From a virus, in IMG/VR virus record IMGVR_UViG_3300046001_005908, positions 1-24,332 of that record: DNA of 24,332 bases, one strand, 5' to 3'. Under the pieces are notes generated by a model. It saw nothing but the letters and a program-made list of their open reading frames with translations. It searched no databases and was not told where the DNA came from. Made by a program: the position numbers and the translations under genes. Shown piece by piece: positions 14,610 to 22,584 of this stretch. Positions within the stretch are counted from its first letter, which is position 1, and every line of letters begins with the position of its first letter.

Positions 14610-15443
14610 TTAATATCCTAATTTTTTAATTCTTTCCTTAACAAATATAGCTGCTTGAGCTACTGGGTAGTCAAAGTCTTTAGCTATTCTTTTAAGAAAA
14701 GCTAATACTAATTTATCACCTTCTGGATTATCAGATTTAAACATACGAACTGATTCTTCACTTAATTCACTTTGTCTACGTCTTGAGTAGTCACTAACTG
14801 GTTCTTCATTTGAATTTTCATCTTGATCTATTTCGATATAAAATCCTATATCTTCAATTAATTCTTGTAATTCTTTAAGAGCTTGAAGTAATCCTACTTT
14901 ATCTGTTGTTGAAATATTAGAGTTAGTAGTAATATTATTATTTAAATTTTTAATAATTACTTCAACTCTATCTACTAACATAAGAGGATCTTGAGCTTGT
15001 GCTTCATTTATAGTAGTAGATTCAAATAATTTATTAAAAAATGCTTTTAATTTATCATGTAAAGCTGAAGCTTCGTCATCAGATAATTTTTTAGCTGCTT
15101 TAGCCATCACTGCTGTGATTTTATCATACATGTCCTGTACTTTAGCTTGGTCAGGTTCTTCAGCTAAGAAGTCCATCATTTTTTCAGCTTGAGCATCTCC
15201 GATATCTCCACCTATGTCTTCTTTAACTTCTTCTTTTTCTTCACGTACACCTTGATCAGCGTACATTTTACAATAACTTATACTAACTTCATCACGGTTA
15301 CCTTCATCATCTACACGATAGCATGTATATCCATCATCACTATAAACGTATATTTTTTCAGATTCGTTTAATGTTTTTAATCTAGCATAAGATCCTAACT
15401 TATTTTCTGTTAGGAATTTTTTCATATCAAAATTGTCTGCCAT
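14610..15443 (-). CDS. Head-cluster acidic helical protein with putative cleavable N-terminus (277 aa)
   Basis: Begins MADNFDMKKFLTENKLGSY. The start is nearly identical to that of the distant gene at 21588-22556 (MADFDYKKFLIENKLKIR), and FLTE|N fits the (L/I)-x-E prohead-protease rule. Residues about 30-60 look like a small beta element (KIYVYSDDGYTCYRVDDEGN). The rest is mostly helical and acidic (GDAQAEKMMDFLAEEPDQAK, LLQALKELQELIEDIG), with a more basic C-terminus (FVKERIKKLGY). Only one base separates it from the upstream stop, so it is in the same operon. No enzyme motif or membrane segment. Likely a prohead core or packaged internal protein, by context and N-terminus only. Confidence 0.73.
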   Translation of the reverse strand: MADNFDMKKFLTENKLGSYARLKTLNESEKIYVYSDDGYTCYRVDDEGNRDEVSISYCKMYADQGVREEKEEVKEDIGGDIGDAQAEKMMDFLAEEPDQAKVQDMYDKITAVMAKAAKKLSDDEASALHDKLKAFFNKLFESTTINEAQAQDPLMLVDRVEVIIKNLNNNITTNSNISTTDKVGLLQALKELQELIEDIGFYIEIDQDENSNEEPVSDYSRRRQSELSEESVRMFKSDNPEGDKLVLAFLKRIAKDFDYPVAQAAIFVKERIKKLGY

Positions 15444-15444
15444 T

Positions 15445-16428
15445 TTATTTTAGTTTTGTCGATTTTAAAAATAAGGATTTAGTGGATTCTTTAATTTGCT
15501 GGATTGATTTTTCAGTATATTTTTTATATTTCAATCCACCCTCACTCTCACTTAATTCACTTTGTAAGCGATTCATATATTCGAATAAACGATTAATTTC
15601 GTTTACTTTTTGTTTTACTTGTTTAACTGCACTATGGAATTGTTCTGGTTTAGTACGTGTTTTAGATTCGTTTCTAAAACGAGCATATCCTTCTTTTAAA
15701 TACATACCAGTTAACTTTCTTAGCACTTTAATAATTTCTTCTCTTGAAGCTCCTGGAGTATTCATCCATTGTAAAAATACTTCTTGAGCGTCTGGTGACA
15801 AAGTACCGTTTTGTTTAGCAGCTTGTAAGTAAGTTAAGATTTCATCTGTATTATTATCTGATGTTTCATTCATCATTGATGCTCTTCTTTTAATTTCTCC
15901 TTTATCCATATAAGGATTATTTTCACCTTGTCCTTTTAACATAGTGATTGCTCTATCAATTTTATTTAGCATACCTCCGTATCTATTAGCAATTGGACCA
16001 CCTTCTGGTTCTGCTTCTTGTTCCATATCCATCATTAATTGATTTCTCTGTCTTAAAAGTGCTTTAATTTTATCAGCATTTTTAATAGCTTTATAATCAG
16101 GATTGATTGTTTTTACAGGTTCAGGTTTTGGTAGAGATTTTTGATATGCCGCTGCTCTTACTTTCATTAAAACAGGATCATTAGCATCTATTTCTTTTAC
16201 TTTATCTTCCCATAATTCTTTATAATCCATAGCCTTAGACTTACGATTAGGAATTGATGGAGCTGCTTTCCAATCACTTGGAGTACCTTTGTTATCACGT
16301 TTACCAAAAGCATATTTGGTAGCTACACCTGCACCATCACCAGCAGTGACAGAAGCACCAGTACCAGTACCTGATATTTCTTTTCTAAGAGCAGTGGCTA
16401 ATTCCTGTTTTAGTTTCTTTTTATCCAT
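15445..16428 (-). CDS. Head-cluster protein of unknown function (327 aa)
   Basis: Begins MDKKKLKQELATALRKEISG followed by a Gly/Thr/Ala linker with TAGDGAGVATKYAFGK at about residues 28-43. That 'GxG..ATKYAFG' element is one I recall from proteins of other T4-like phages near the portal, function unknown. The middle (about 75-190) is helical and charged (YKAIKNADKIKALLRQRNQ). The C-terminal third is helical (EVFLQWMNTPGASREEIIK, VKQVKQKVNEINRLFEYMN). Its start overlaps the upstream gene's stop region by 8 bases. It may be a neck, portal-associated or core protein; nothing in the sequence decides this. Confidence 0.75.
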   Translation of the reverse strand: MDKKKLKQELATALRKEISGTGTGASVTAGDGAGVATKYAFGKRDNKGTPSDWKAAPSIPNRKSKAMDYKELWEDKVKEIDANDPVLMKVRAAAYQKSLPKPEPVKTINPDYKAIKNADKIKALLRQRNQLMMDMEQEAEPEGGPIANRYGGMLNKIDRAITMLKGQGENNPYMDKGEIKRRASMMNETSDNNTDEILTYLQAAKQNGTLSPDAQEVFLQWMNTPGASREEIIKVLRKLTGMYLKEGYARFRNESKTRTKPEQFHSAVKQVKQKVNEINRLFEYMNRLQSELSESEGGLKYKKYTEKSIQQIKESTKSLFLKSTKLK

Positions 16429-17275
16429 TTACTTTTTTAATTTCTTCAGCTAATTGCTGATATTGAAGTAATGTTACTAAATGTTCATCTTTTACGGATG
16501 ATTTAGTAGATATCGGTTTAATCAGCGTTATAACTTCGTTTAACTTGATTTCAATTGTTCTATCATTAACTTGTTTAACTAAATCAGTTAGTTCTTTTTT
16601 AACTTTATTTAGGTTCTCATTAATGAATTCTTTCAGGTGTTCAGGATTAGAGATATTATTGATAAATTCTTTAAGAACTAACTTTTGTCTATCACTTAGA
16701 TCAGAATATTTGGAATTGAATTTCTCAATTAACATTCTGTACGCTAATATGCGTATATTTTTGTCTTCTTTATTGAAACTTTTAAGTTCATCCGAATCAT
16801 TATTTTCAATTAATTGTTTTTTCGTGATGTGTTCCATAATGGTAAGCTTATTGATCACGATTTGTTTCGGTTCAATAAACTTATTTTCCATTGCTGCTTC
16901 AAATAATGTATAGGCGGCGGCTAATGTTTTGTAGTTATTTACTTTTGATTTAAAGAAGCTTTCTAGATTATAATGTTTCTTAATTTCTTTAATTAAGTTA
17001 TATTTTTCCTTAAGTAATTCTTCTTTTTTTAATTTTTTAGCTTGATCAACAATGGCATTAATTAAAGACTCAGCTTTACCCTCACTTAGGCGAGGTGCAG
17101 TTAATACTGTATGATAAAGTTTATGTTCTTTTGCCAATTCACTGTTAGTAAAAAATTTTTTTACAATTTTTACTGCTTTAGAATCAGTATTAGCCAATGT
17201 ATCAGATGCAATTTGACGCACTAATAGTTCAAATAATACACCTGTGTTACGAAATTTGTTATGTTTAATACGCAT
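16421..17275 (-). CDS. Portal-adjacent helical protein of unknown function (284 aa)
   Basis: Begins MRIKHNKFRNTGVLFELLVR, then QIASDTL. The protein is almost entirely alpha-helical and Lys/Glu/Leu/Ile-rich, with several long amphipathic stretches (EELLKEKYNLIKEIKKHYNL, NENLNKVKKELTDLVKQVND). The 'KTGVLFELLVRQ' type start is one I recall in conserved hypothetical proteins next to the portal in distant T4-like phages. No signal peptide, P-loop or metal motif. It lies 36 bases downstream of the portal gene with a promoter-like motif between, and overlaps the next gene by 8 bases. A role in head initiation or as a portal-binding core protein is possible but not shown. Confidence 0.78.
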   Translation of the reverse strand: MRIKHNKFRNTGVLFELLVRQIASDTLANTDSKAVKIVKKFFTNSELAKEHKLYHTVLTAPRLSEGKAESLINAIVDQAKKLKKEELLKEKYNLIKEIKKHYNLESFFKSKVNNYKTLAAAYTLFEAAMENKFIEPKQIVINKLTIMEHITKKQLIENNDSDELKSFNKEDKNIRILAYRMLIEKFNSKYSDLSDRQKLVLKEFINNISNPEHLKEFINENLNKVKKELTDLVKQVNDRTIEIKLNEVITLIKPISTKSSVKDEHLVTLLQYQQLAEEIKKVNG

Positions 17276-17297
17276 AATTTAGTATAATGATACTACC

Positions 17298-17306
17298 TAT
17301 AAATAT
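17298..17306 (-). promoter_or_regulatory. Putative late promoter motif downstream of portal gene
   Basis: Exact TATAAATAT (plus strand) in the 36-base gap after the portal gene, 22 bases before the ATG at 17275. Confidence 0.5.
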
Positions 17307-17311
17307 GTAGT

Positions 17312-19201
17312 TTATTTGATTTCATCGCGAATGTTATCTTCATTTAACATATCGTTTTCAAATAATGTTGTTTTACGACTAACTGGTAGCTTCTCAAACA
17401 TTTTTTTATTTTTAAGAAATGTTTCTAACGCAAGAGGTGAGCCACCTTTCCATTGAGTTTTTGCTAAAACATCTTCTTGATCAGTACCTGCTGAACGATA
17501 TGTTTTAGACCCAAGACGATCTTTACCAAATGCGTTATCTTGTCTATTGATATTTGATACAGATTTTTTTGGACGGCCAACTAGATGTACAGGTTCGTTT
17601 GGATTTTTCTCATCATATCCTATTGGTACTTCACCATCTTTTCTACCCTTACCATACGCTGTTGCTAATTGGTGTGGTGTACCATATACTTGACCTGTTT
17701 CTAATGGATCATTACCTTCATTTTCAATTTGATCTAGTCTAAATTTACGTTTTTTATCTTCAGCCATCAAATCACGATATTCATCATATTGATCTTGACT
17801 AAAGTGGAATAAATTATCATAGATCCAATCTGTTGGTAACAAATTATTTTCCATGATTTGAGAAGCTAAGTCAACTTTTTCTTTCATCAACGCTACACGC
17901 TCTTGATCATATATAATTGATGGTGTAGTTAATGATAATTCAAAATTAGTTAACATTTCACCATCATATCCCTGAGTATATAGATGTACTAATGCTATTT
18001 TGGTTAATTCAGATAATAATATTCTTTGGATACGTTCCACTGTACGAGCGAAACGAATATCTTCAGCGGCTAATGTAGCTTTACCTGTTAAATCTTTTTC
18101 ATATCCCATGAACGCTTTAGGTATCTTAAGAGCAGCGAATAATTTGTCTCTTAAATAAGCAACGTCCTCAATACCATTATATTCTAATCCTTTTGCTGTT
18201 TCAATACGAGTACTTTGATCATTACCACGAACAGGAATATAAAAATCCTCCATCATGTTCATCATATTGTACTTTAAATTATATTGACCTGTGGTTGGAT
18301 CTACAAATGGTACTTTTTTAAGTTTTTGTACTGTTTTTTGCATAAATGCTTCTACCTCATTTGGTGGAATAGCACCTACATTCATATAAAATATTCTTTT
18401 TTCAGGAGCGCGAACAATACGATGTATTAACATCGCATCTTCCATCAAAATCATTTGTTTAAATATCTTACGACCTGGTTCTAGATAACTTCTACCATAA
18501 GGAAGATAATTGACATCACTTATTAATCTAAAGTGAGCCATTTCATAGTTTTCAAAGTAAATATCTGATGTAGATGTACCTAAAGCATATTGTGTTTGAG
18601 GAGCAGTTATACCAGATACACTTGTTGGATCATATTTAAATCTAATATAGTTTGGATTATTAATATCAGTTCCTTCTTCACGTATAATTGAGTAAGCTGA
18701 GAATGGTATTACATTATATACACCAAATTTTTCAGCTATTTCTAATTTAAGATAAAAATCTCCATACTTACACATGTTACGAGCCCAACTCCATAAATTA
18801 AATTCAAGATTTAACACATCATAAAATAAATTATAAAGTATTTTCTGAATATTTTCATCACTAGAGCGAATATGAAGCATTTCTCCATGTTCATTTTTTA
18901 AAGTACACTCATCAGCTATAATATCAAGTGCTGAAGCTACAATAGCGTCAGTATCCATTGCTTCATAATCAGTATAAAGTTGTACTCTTAATGTTTGGTA
19001 GTTATAAACGTTATTTACGTTATAAATCCCAGCACCAGATGTTGTATATATTTTAGTGAATCTATCAACTAACGCGTTAGTTTGTAAGGTACCTAATGAT
19101 TGAATACGATCTGTATCTATTACTCTTAATTCGTCTCCACCTACATTTCTAATAACGACGTCTGAGGAGAATAAACGTTTAAGATTGTTAAATAATCCCA
19201 T
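17312..19201 (-). CDS. gp20: Portal protein, T4 gp20-like (629 aa)
   Basis: Forms the dodecameric portal through which DNA enters and leaves the head. Recognised by the gp20 order of elements: MDTDAIVASALDIIADECTL (about 82-101), LEFNLWSWARNMCKYGDFYL (about 132-151), YVRFKYDP-like segment, DVNYLPYGRSYLEPGRKIFK with QMILMEDAMLIHRIVRAPEK (about 225-270, 'Y.P.G.S.LE..R......ED....RI.RAPE'), and RIFYMNVGAIPPNEVEAFMQ. Further on are YNLKYNMMNMMEDFYIPVRG and LFAALKIPKAFMGYEKDLTG. It is longer than T4 gp20 (524 aa), mostly at the charged C-terminus (about 490-629). It is 30 bases downstream of the terminase gene; in T4 genes 18 and 19 lie between these. The start is the only ATG consistent with MGLFNNLKRLFS. 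Confidence 0.95.
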   Translation of the reverse strand: MGLFNNLKRLFSSDVVIRNVGGDELRVIDTDRIQSLGTLQTNALVDRFTKIYTTSGAGIYNVNNVYNYQTLRVQLYTDYEAMDTDAIVASALDIIADECTLKNEHGEMLHIRSSDENIQKILYNLFYDVLNLEFNLWSWARNMCKYGDFYLKLEIAEKFGVYNVIPFSAYSIIREEGTDINNPNYIRFKYDPTSVSGITAPQTQYALGTSTSDIYFENYEMAHFRLISDVNYLPYGRSYLEPGRKIFKQMILMEDAMLIHRIVRAPEKRIFYMNVGAIPPNEVEAFMQKTVQKLKKVPFVDPTTGQYNLKYNMMNMMEDFYIPVRGNDQSTRIETAKGLEYNGIEDVAYLRDKLFAALKIPKAFMGYEKDLTGKATLAAEDIRFARTVERIQRILLSELTKIALVHLYTQGYDGEMLTNFELSLTTPSIIYDQERVALMKEKVDLASQIMENNLLPTDWIYDNLFHFSQDQYDEYRDLMAEDKKRKFRLDQIENEGNDPLETGQVYGTPHQLATAYGKGRKDGEVPIGYDEKNPNEPVHLVGRPKKSVSNINRQDNAFGKDRLGSKTYRSAGTDQEDVLAKTQWKGGSPLALETFLKNKKMFEKLPVSRKTTLFENDMLNEDNIRDEIK

Positions 19202-19218
19202 AATTTGTTTGTATATGT

Positions 19219-19227
19219 TATAAATAT
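19219..19227 (-). promoter_or_regulatory. Putative late promoter motif upstream of portal gene
   Basis: Exact TATAAATAT (plus strand), 17 bases before the ATG at 19201, in the 30-base gap after terminase. Confidence 0.5.
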
Positions 19228-19231
19228 TTGT

Positions 19232-20818
19232 TTATATCAACCAGCTGATATCTTCCATACCTCCATTACCTGTATCCATTTGCCATGGATTTTGTTGGAG
19301 TGGAGATTGTGGGTTGTATGTATTCGGACCGGAAATATATGATACTTTTCCTATTCCTCCAAGTGAAGCTCTAGTTAAATCCATTCCTGTTTGTTGAAAA
19401 CGTAAAGCTGTGTCACGTAAAAACATACCAATACCAAACGCCATTACTAAATCGTCATTATATCCATCAGTAGCTTGAGCTTTTCCATTTTTCCAAATAA
19501 ATGTTCTTAATTCTTCTAATGAACGACGTGATTGTATAATACAAGCTCTGTCTCTCATATATGCTTCTAATTTAGAAACAACTAATGGACGTGTTTTAAT
19601 AGTATTTGAGAAACCAGGCACTAAATTATTTTCATTTCTGTTTAAGAAATTATCCATTGTTATGTTTGTAGTATCTGATTTAGATGAGTAATACATATTT
19701 TTATATCCTCTATCTATAATAGTTTGAACTGTATCCCATCCTATATTATTGTTTTCAACTACAAGTAATGCTTCATTATATTCAGTAGCTAATGCTACAA
19801 GCATATGTCCATAGTCTCTAGTTCCAACTTGACCTTTATATTCTGCTACTTGTTTTGCTTCCATTATATCAATAACATGACATGCTGAATAGTCTTTACC
19901 ATCTCCTCTTGCCACGTCAGCTACAACCATATAATTTTTTGAGTAGTCTGGATATTCCCATTTCCATAAGTTACCATCAAATCCAGTTTTAGAAACAGGA
20001 TCTGCTTGGTAGGTTTGAATATACCAATTTAAAATATCAGGTTCAACAACTGTATCACCTGATGTACTAAAATCACAATCACATTCTTGGGCAGCATTTC
20101 TAAGACCTAAAATAGCATCTTGTTCATCTCTCCATTTTTGAGTTCTTTCAGGATGTACAGTCCATGGTAATTTAATAGATACAAATCCATTTTTTCCTTC
20201 TTCACCACCAATAAATGTTCTATGAAACCAGTTACCTGTACCATAAGGAGTTGATATAGCTACACATTGTCCTCCTGTAGCTAAAGTTTGTTGCGCAGAT
20301 GCAAATATCTCATCAATACCTTCAATAAAAGCAGCTTCATCTAGCAGCAGTAGTGATACTGCTTCAGATCTACCTGCATCTCCAGTAGCGCCAATAGCTT
20401 TAATTTGAGACCCATTAGCTAGTTTTAAACTTAATTTATTATTTTCTGTTGCTTTTAATTTTAACCATGTTGGTAAGTTATCATAGGCAAATTTTACTTT
20501 TGTAACCATGTTTTTAGCAGTTTCCTGCTTAGTAGCTATACAAAGTATATTTTTATCTTTATTAAATAACATTAACCAAAGTGAATAAGCAGATGATAAA
20601 GTAGATATACCTAATTGTCTTGACTTATTAACAACATTATATTTATTCTTTTTAAATTGATTTAATACTCCTTCTTGAAATGGATATAAATTAAATTGGA
20701 TACGACCACGTTGTGGGTGTTGAATCCAATAATACTTTTTCATAAAATAAACAGGATCTGTAGCACATTTAATATATTCCTGCTTAATTATATCTTTAAT
20801 ATTTTGTTGATCACTCAT
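19232..20818 (-). CDS. gp17: Terminase large subunit, T4 gp17-like (528 aa)
   Basis: The packaging motor ATPase and headful nuclease. ATPase: Walker A-like SRQLGIST (66-73), Walker B SLLLLDEAA with D160/E161, coupling motif ISTP (188-191). Nuclease: VVADVARGDGKDYSACH with D301, LLVVENNNIG with E355, and GYNDDLVMA with D455/D456, an RNase H-like triad. Length is near the family (T4 610 aa, which has an extra N-terminal part). In the Walker A the usual Lys is Ile (T4 has SRQLGKTT); K65 just before the motif may substitute, as in terminases with shifted lysine. It starts the head operon, right after a strong terminator and a promoter-like motif 3 bases before its ATG. A small subunit gene is not seen in this window. 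Confidence 0.96.
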   Translation of the reverse strand: MSDQQNIKDIIKQEYIKCATDPVYFMKKYYWIQHPQRGRIQFNLYPFQEGVLNQFKKNKYNVVNKSRQLGISTLSSAYSLWLMLFNKDKNILCIATKQETAKNMVTKVKFAYDNLPTWLKLKATENNKLSLKLANGSQIKAIGATGDAGRSEAVSLLLLDEAAFIEGIDEIFASAQQTLATGGQCVAISTPYGTGNWFHRTFIGGEEGKNGFVSIKLPWTVHPERTQKWRDEQDAILGLRNAAQECDCDFSTSGDTVVEPDILNWYIQTYQADPVSKTGFDGNLWKWEYPDYSKNYMVVADVARGDGKDYSACHVIDIMEAKQVAEYKGQVGTRDYGHMLVALATEYNEALLVVENNNIGWDTVQTIIDRGYKNMYYSSKSDTTNITMDNFLNRNENNLVPGFSNTIKTRPLVVSKLEAYMRDRACIIQSRRSLEELRTFIWKNGKAQATDGYNDDLVMAFGIGMFLRDTALRFQQTGMDLTRASLGGIGKVSYISGPNTYNPQSPLQQNPWQMDTGNGGMEDISWLI

Positions 20819-20821
20819 GTA

Positions 20822-20830
20822 TATAAATAT
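20822..20830 (-). promoter_or_regulatory. Putative late promoter motif upstream of terminase
   Basis: Exact TATAAATAT (plus strand), 3 bases before the terminase ATG and directly after the preceding terminator's tail. The very short distance would give a leaderless or nearly leaderless transcript if this is a -10 element. Confidence 0.4.
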
Positions 20831-20864
20831 ATAAAAGAAAGTCTAACCTTACGGGGTTAGACTT
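20829..20864 (-). terminator. Rho-independent terminator before the head operon
   Basis: Perfect 10-bp stem AAGTCTAACC/GGTTAGACTT (20839-20848 with 20855-20864), loop reading CCGTAA on the transcribed strand, then TTCTTTTATAT. Same loop as the terminator at 11570-11605. It lies 48 bases after the stop of the gene at 20913-21584; the 48 bases between hold no recognised feature. Confidence 0.85.
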
Positions 20865-20912
20865 CAGAGCCATAATACTGAGACTATAGCGGGGGTTGTT
20901 CCTAAGGTAGAA

Positions 20913-21584
20913 CTATTTTACAAGTAAAAATGTTAAGCCAGCTATTGCTAATCCAGCTCCTATTTTACCTATTTGGGCGCGTATCTTAAGTTTATGATTT
21001 TCTAATTGGAGTGTTTTATGTTGAAATTTCCAATCTTTAATCTGATTTTGTTGATTATCAACTATATTTTTATAATTGATTTCTTTTTGAACATATAGTG
21101 ATATAACACTATCTTTACCCACTATTCTTTGTCCATTTAAAGTAATAATATCATTTTTGACAACTAATTCTTCTTTAGCACCGTCTAATTCAATTAAATC
21201 TTTAGCTACGCTAACTAACACTGGTTGTGCTAGTGGAAGTGGATTAGTAATTGTATCTAATGGGTAACGTTTATTAAATGAAGATATTAATTCTTTTTCA
21301 GTATATGTATCAACTTTACTTTTAGATGAATCAATCCATTTAGTTATAACTTTAACTTTACCTTTAGCTTCTTCTAATTGAAGTTCAAGATCATAATCAA
21401 GTTCTTCTAAAGCCAATACTTCTAAATCTTTTTGATGATTATCTTTTTGTAATGAATCAACAACCTGTACTAAGCTATCCTGCTTGACTACAAATTCTTT
21501 ATTTAATCCACTAAATTTGACTTTGTCAAATACTACCCAAATCAATAACAATAAAATAACTACTAATAATATATATTTTTTCAT
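20913..21584 (-). CDS. Membrane-anchored coiled-coil protein (223 aa)
   Basis: Starts MKKYILLVVILLLLIWVVFD, one clear N-terminal membrane segment (about 4-19). Residues about 30-80 and 155-205 are coiled coil (SLVQVVDSLQKDNHQKD, KTLQLENHKLKIRAQIG). Between is a small globular stretch (ITNPLPLAQPVLVSVAKD, VVKNDIITLNGQRIVGKD). A short hydrophobic C-terminal end (IGAGLAIAGLTFLLVK, about 208-223) may be a second membrane segment. The N-terminal anchor plus periplasmic coiled coil recalls inner-membrane spanins (Rz-like) that help lysis, but the second hydrophobic end and the middle domain are unlike classical spanins. It ends before a terminator, three bases after the stop of the upstream gene. 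A membrane role late in infection is inferred; family unknown. Confidence 0.7.
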   Translation of the reverse strand: MKKYILLVVILLLLIWVVFDKVKFSGLNKEFVVKQDSLVQVVDSLQKDNHQKDLEVLALEELDYDLELQLEEAKGKVKVITKWIDSSKSKVDTYTEKELISSFNKRYPLDTITNPLPLAQPVLVSVAKDLIELDGAKEELVVKNDIITLNGQRIVGKDSVISLYVQKEINYKNIVDNQQNQIKDWKFQHKTLQLENHKLKIRAQIGKIGAGLAIAGLTFLLVK

Positions 21585-21587
21585 AAA

Positions 21588-22556
21588 TTAAATTTCTTCG
21601 TCTTCAATATCAATTGGTTCATCATCTATTCCTAATTTTTTTAATTCCTCTTCATCACTTGTTTTACGTTTTGAACCAATAGCCGGAATTTCTTTTTCAC
21701 CTAATGCTTTAAGAATTTGTTTCAAAACACTCCTGGTGTTAGTAGCTCCAAATTTATACTTATCTAGATCATTTAATACTTTAACATAAGCATTATAATC
21801 TTCATCTTTTAATTCTTCTAACTTATCAACAAGTTGTTGAATTAAACTTGGTAAAGCTGCTTTAGCTACATTTTTAGAACTTTGTTGAGCTGATTTATAA
21901 TCTGAACTTGACATACCTCCATCTTCAGCTTCAGTTACATTTTTACCTGTTTTAATATTTGATATAGAATATTGTTTGATAATTTTATCAATCAAATCAC
22001 CATTATCAACTAACCACTCTCCAGCTTTTGAACCTGTAGCTGTTATTCTTGGTTTTTTAAGTTTAGCTATATCTTTTTCAGATGGCTCTTTTTCACTTTC
22101 ATCTCCTGCTGCTGGTGCTTTTTTAGATTTTATATTTTTCTTACCAATAAACAAATCTTCAGCATCTTCAGGACTTACAAACATATCACCTTCTTCTGGT
22201 TCTTCATCAGCAGCAGTAGCTGTCTTAGCAGTTGTTGTTTGTAGTAATTGATTTCTAATATCTGGAGTAAAAGACCAGTTAATACCTGGAGCTGATTTTT
22301 TCTCAATATCACTCTTTAGTAATTCAACCTCCATTGGTTCAACACCTTGTTCTTTTGCTTGAGCTATAAAATAATTAATAACTTGTTGTTTCCTATCTAC
22401 TTTAAATGTATCAGGTTTACTAATTCTATCTTTTATACCTGGAAATTCAGGATTTAGTTTATATTTTTCTTTGGCTAAACGAGCCATTTCCTTCATAGGA
22501 ACTCTAATTTTAAGTTTATTTTCAATTAGAAATTTTTTGTAGTCAAAATCTGCCAT
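21588..22556 (-). CDS. Acidic protein with putative capsid-targeting N-terminus (322 aa)
   Basis: Begins MADFDYKKFLIENKLKIR, which mirrors the start of the head protein at 14610-15443, with FLIE|N as a possible prohead-protease site. Next, MKEMARLAKEKYKLNPEF is amphipathic. The middle is disordered-looking, acidic and Lys/Pro/Ala-rich (DEEPEEGDMFVSPEDAEDLF, AAGDESEKEPSEKDIAKL). A helical segment follows (LPSLIQQLVDKLEELKDEDY) and the end is acidic (DDEPIDIEDEEI). No known domain. The shared N-terminus with a head-cluster protein suggests a packaged or core protein despite its place outside the head operon. A promoter-like motif lies 18 bases before the ATG. Confidence 0.72.
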   Translation of the reverse strand: MADFDYKKFLIENKLKIRVPMKEMARLAKEKYKLNPEFPGIKDRISKPDTFKVDRKQQVINYFIAQAKEQGVEPMEVELLKSDIEKKSAPGINWSFTPDIRNQLLQTTTAKTATAADEEPEEGDMFVSPEDAEDLFIGKKNIKSKKAPAAGDESEKEPSEKDIAKLKKPRITATGSKAGEWLVDNGDLIDKIIKQYSISNIKTGKNVTEAEDGGMSSSDYKSAQQSSKNVAKAALPSLIQQLVDKLEELKDEDYNAYVKVLNDLDKYKFGATNTRSVLKQILKALGEKEIPAIGSKRKTSDEEELKKLGIDDEPIDIEDEEI

Positions 22557-22574
22557 GATTTGTGTTTATGTGTT

Positions 22575-22583
22575 AATAAATAT
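22575..22583 (-). promoter_or_regulatory. Putative late promoter motif upstream of the 322-aa gene
   Basis: AATAAATAT (plus strand), 18 bases before the ATG at 22556. Confidence 0.4.
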
Positions 22584-22584
22584 T

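Noticed and set aside
16545-16913. 122-codon open frame on the plus strand
   Set aside because: Antisense to the helical portal-adjacent gene; leucine/serine-rich shadow typical of A/T-rich coding DNA.
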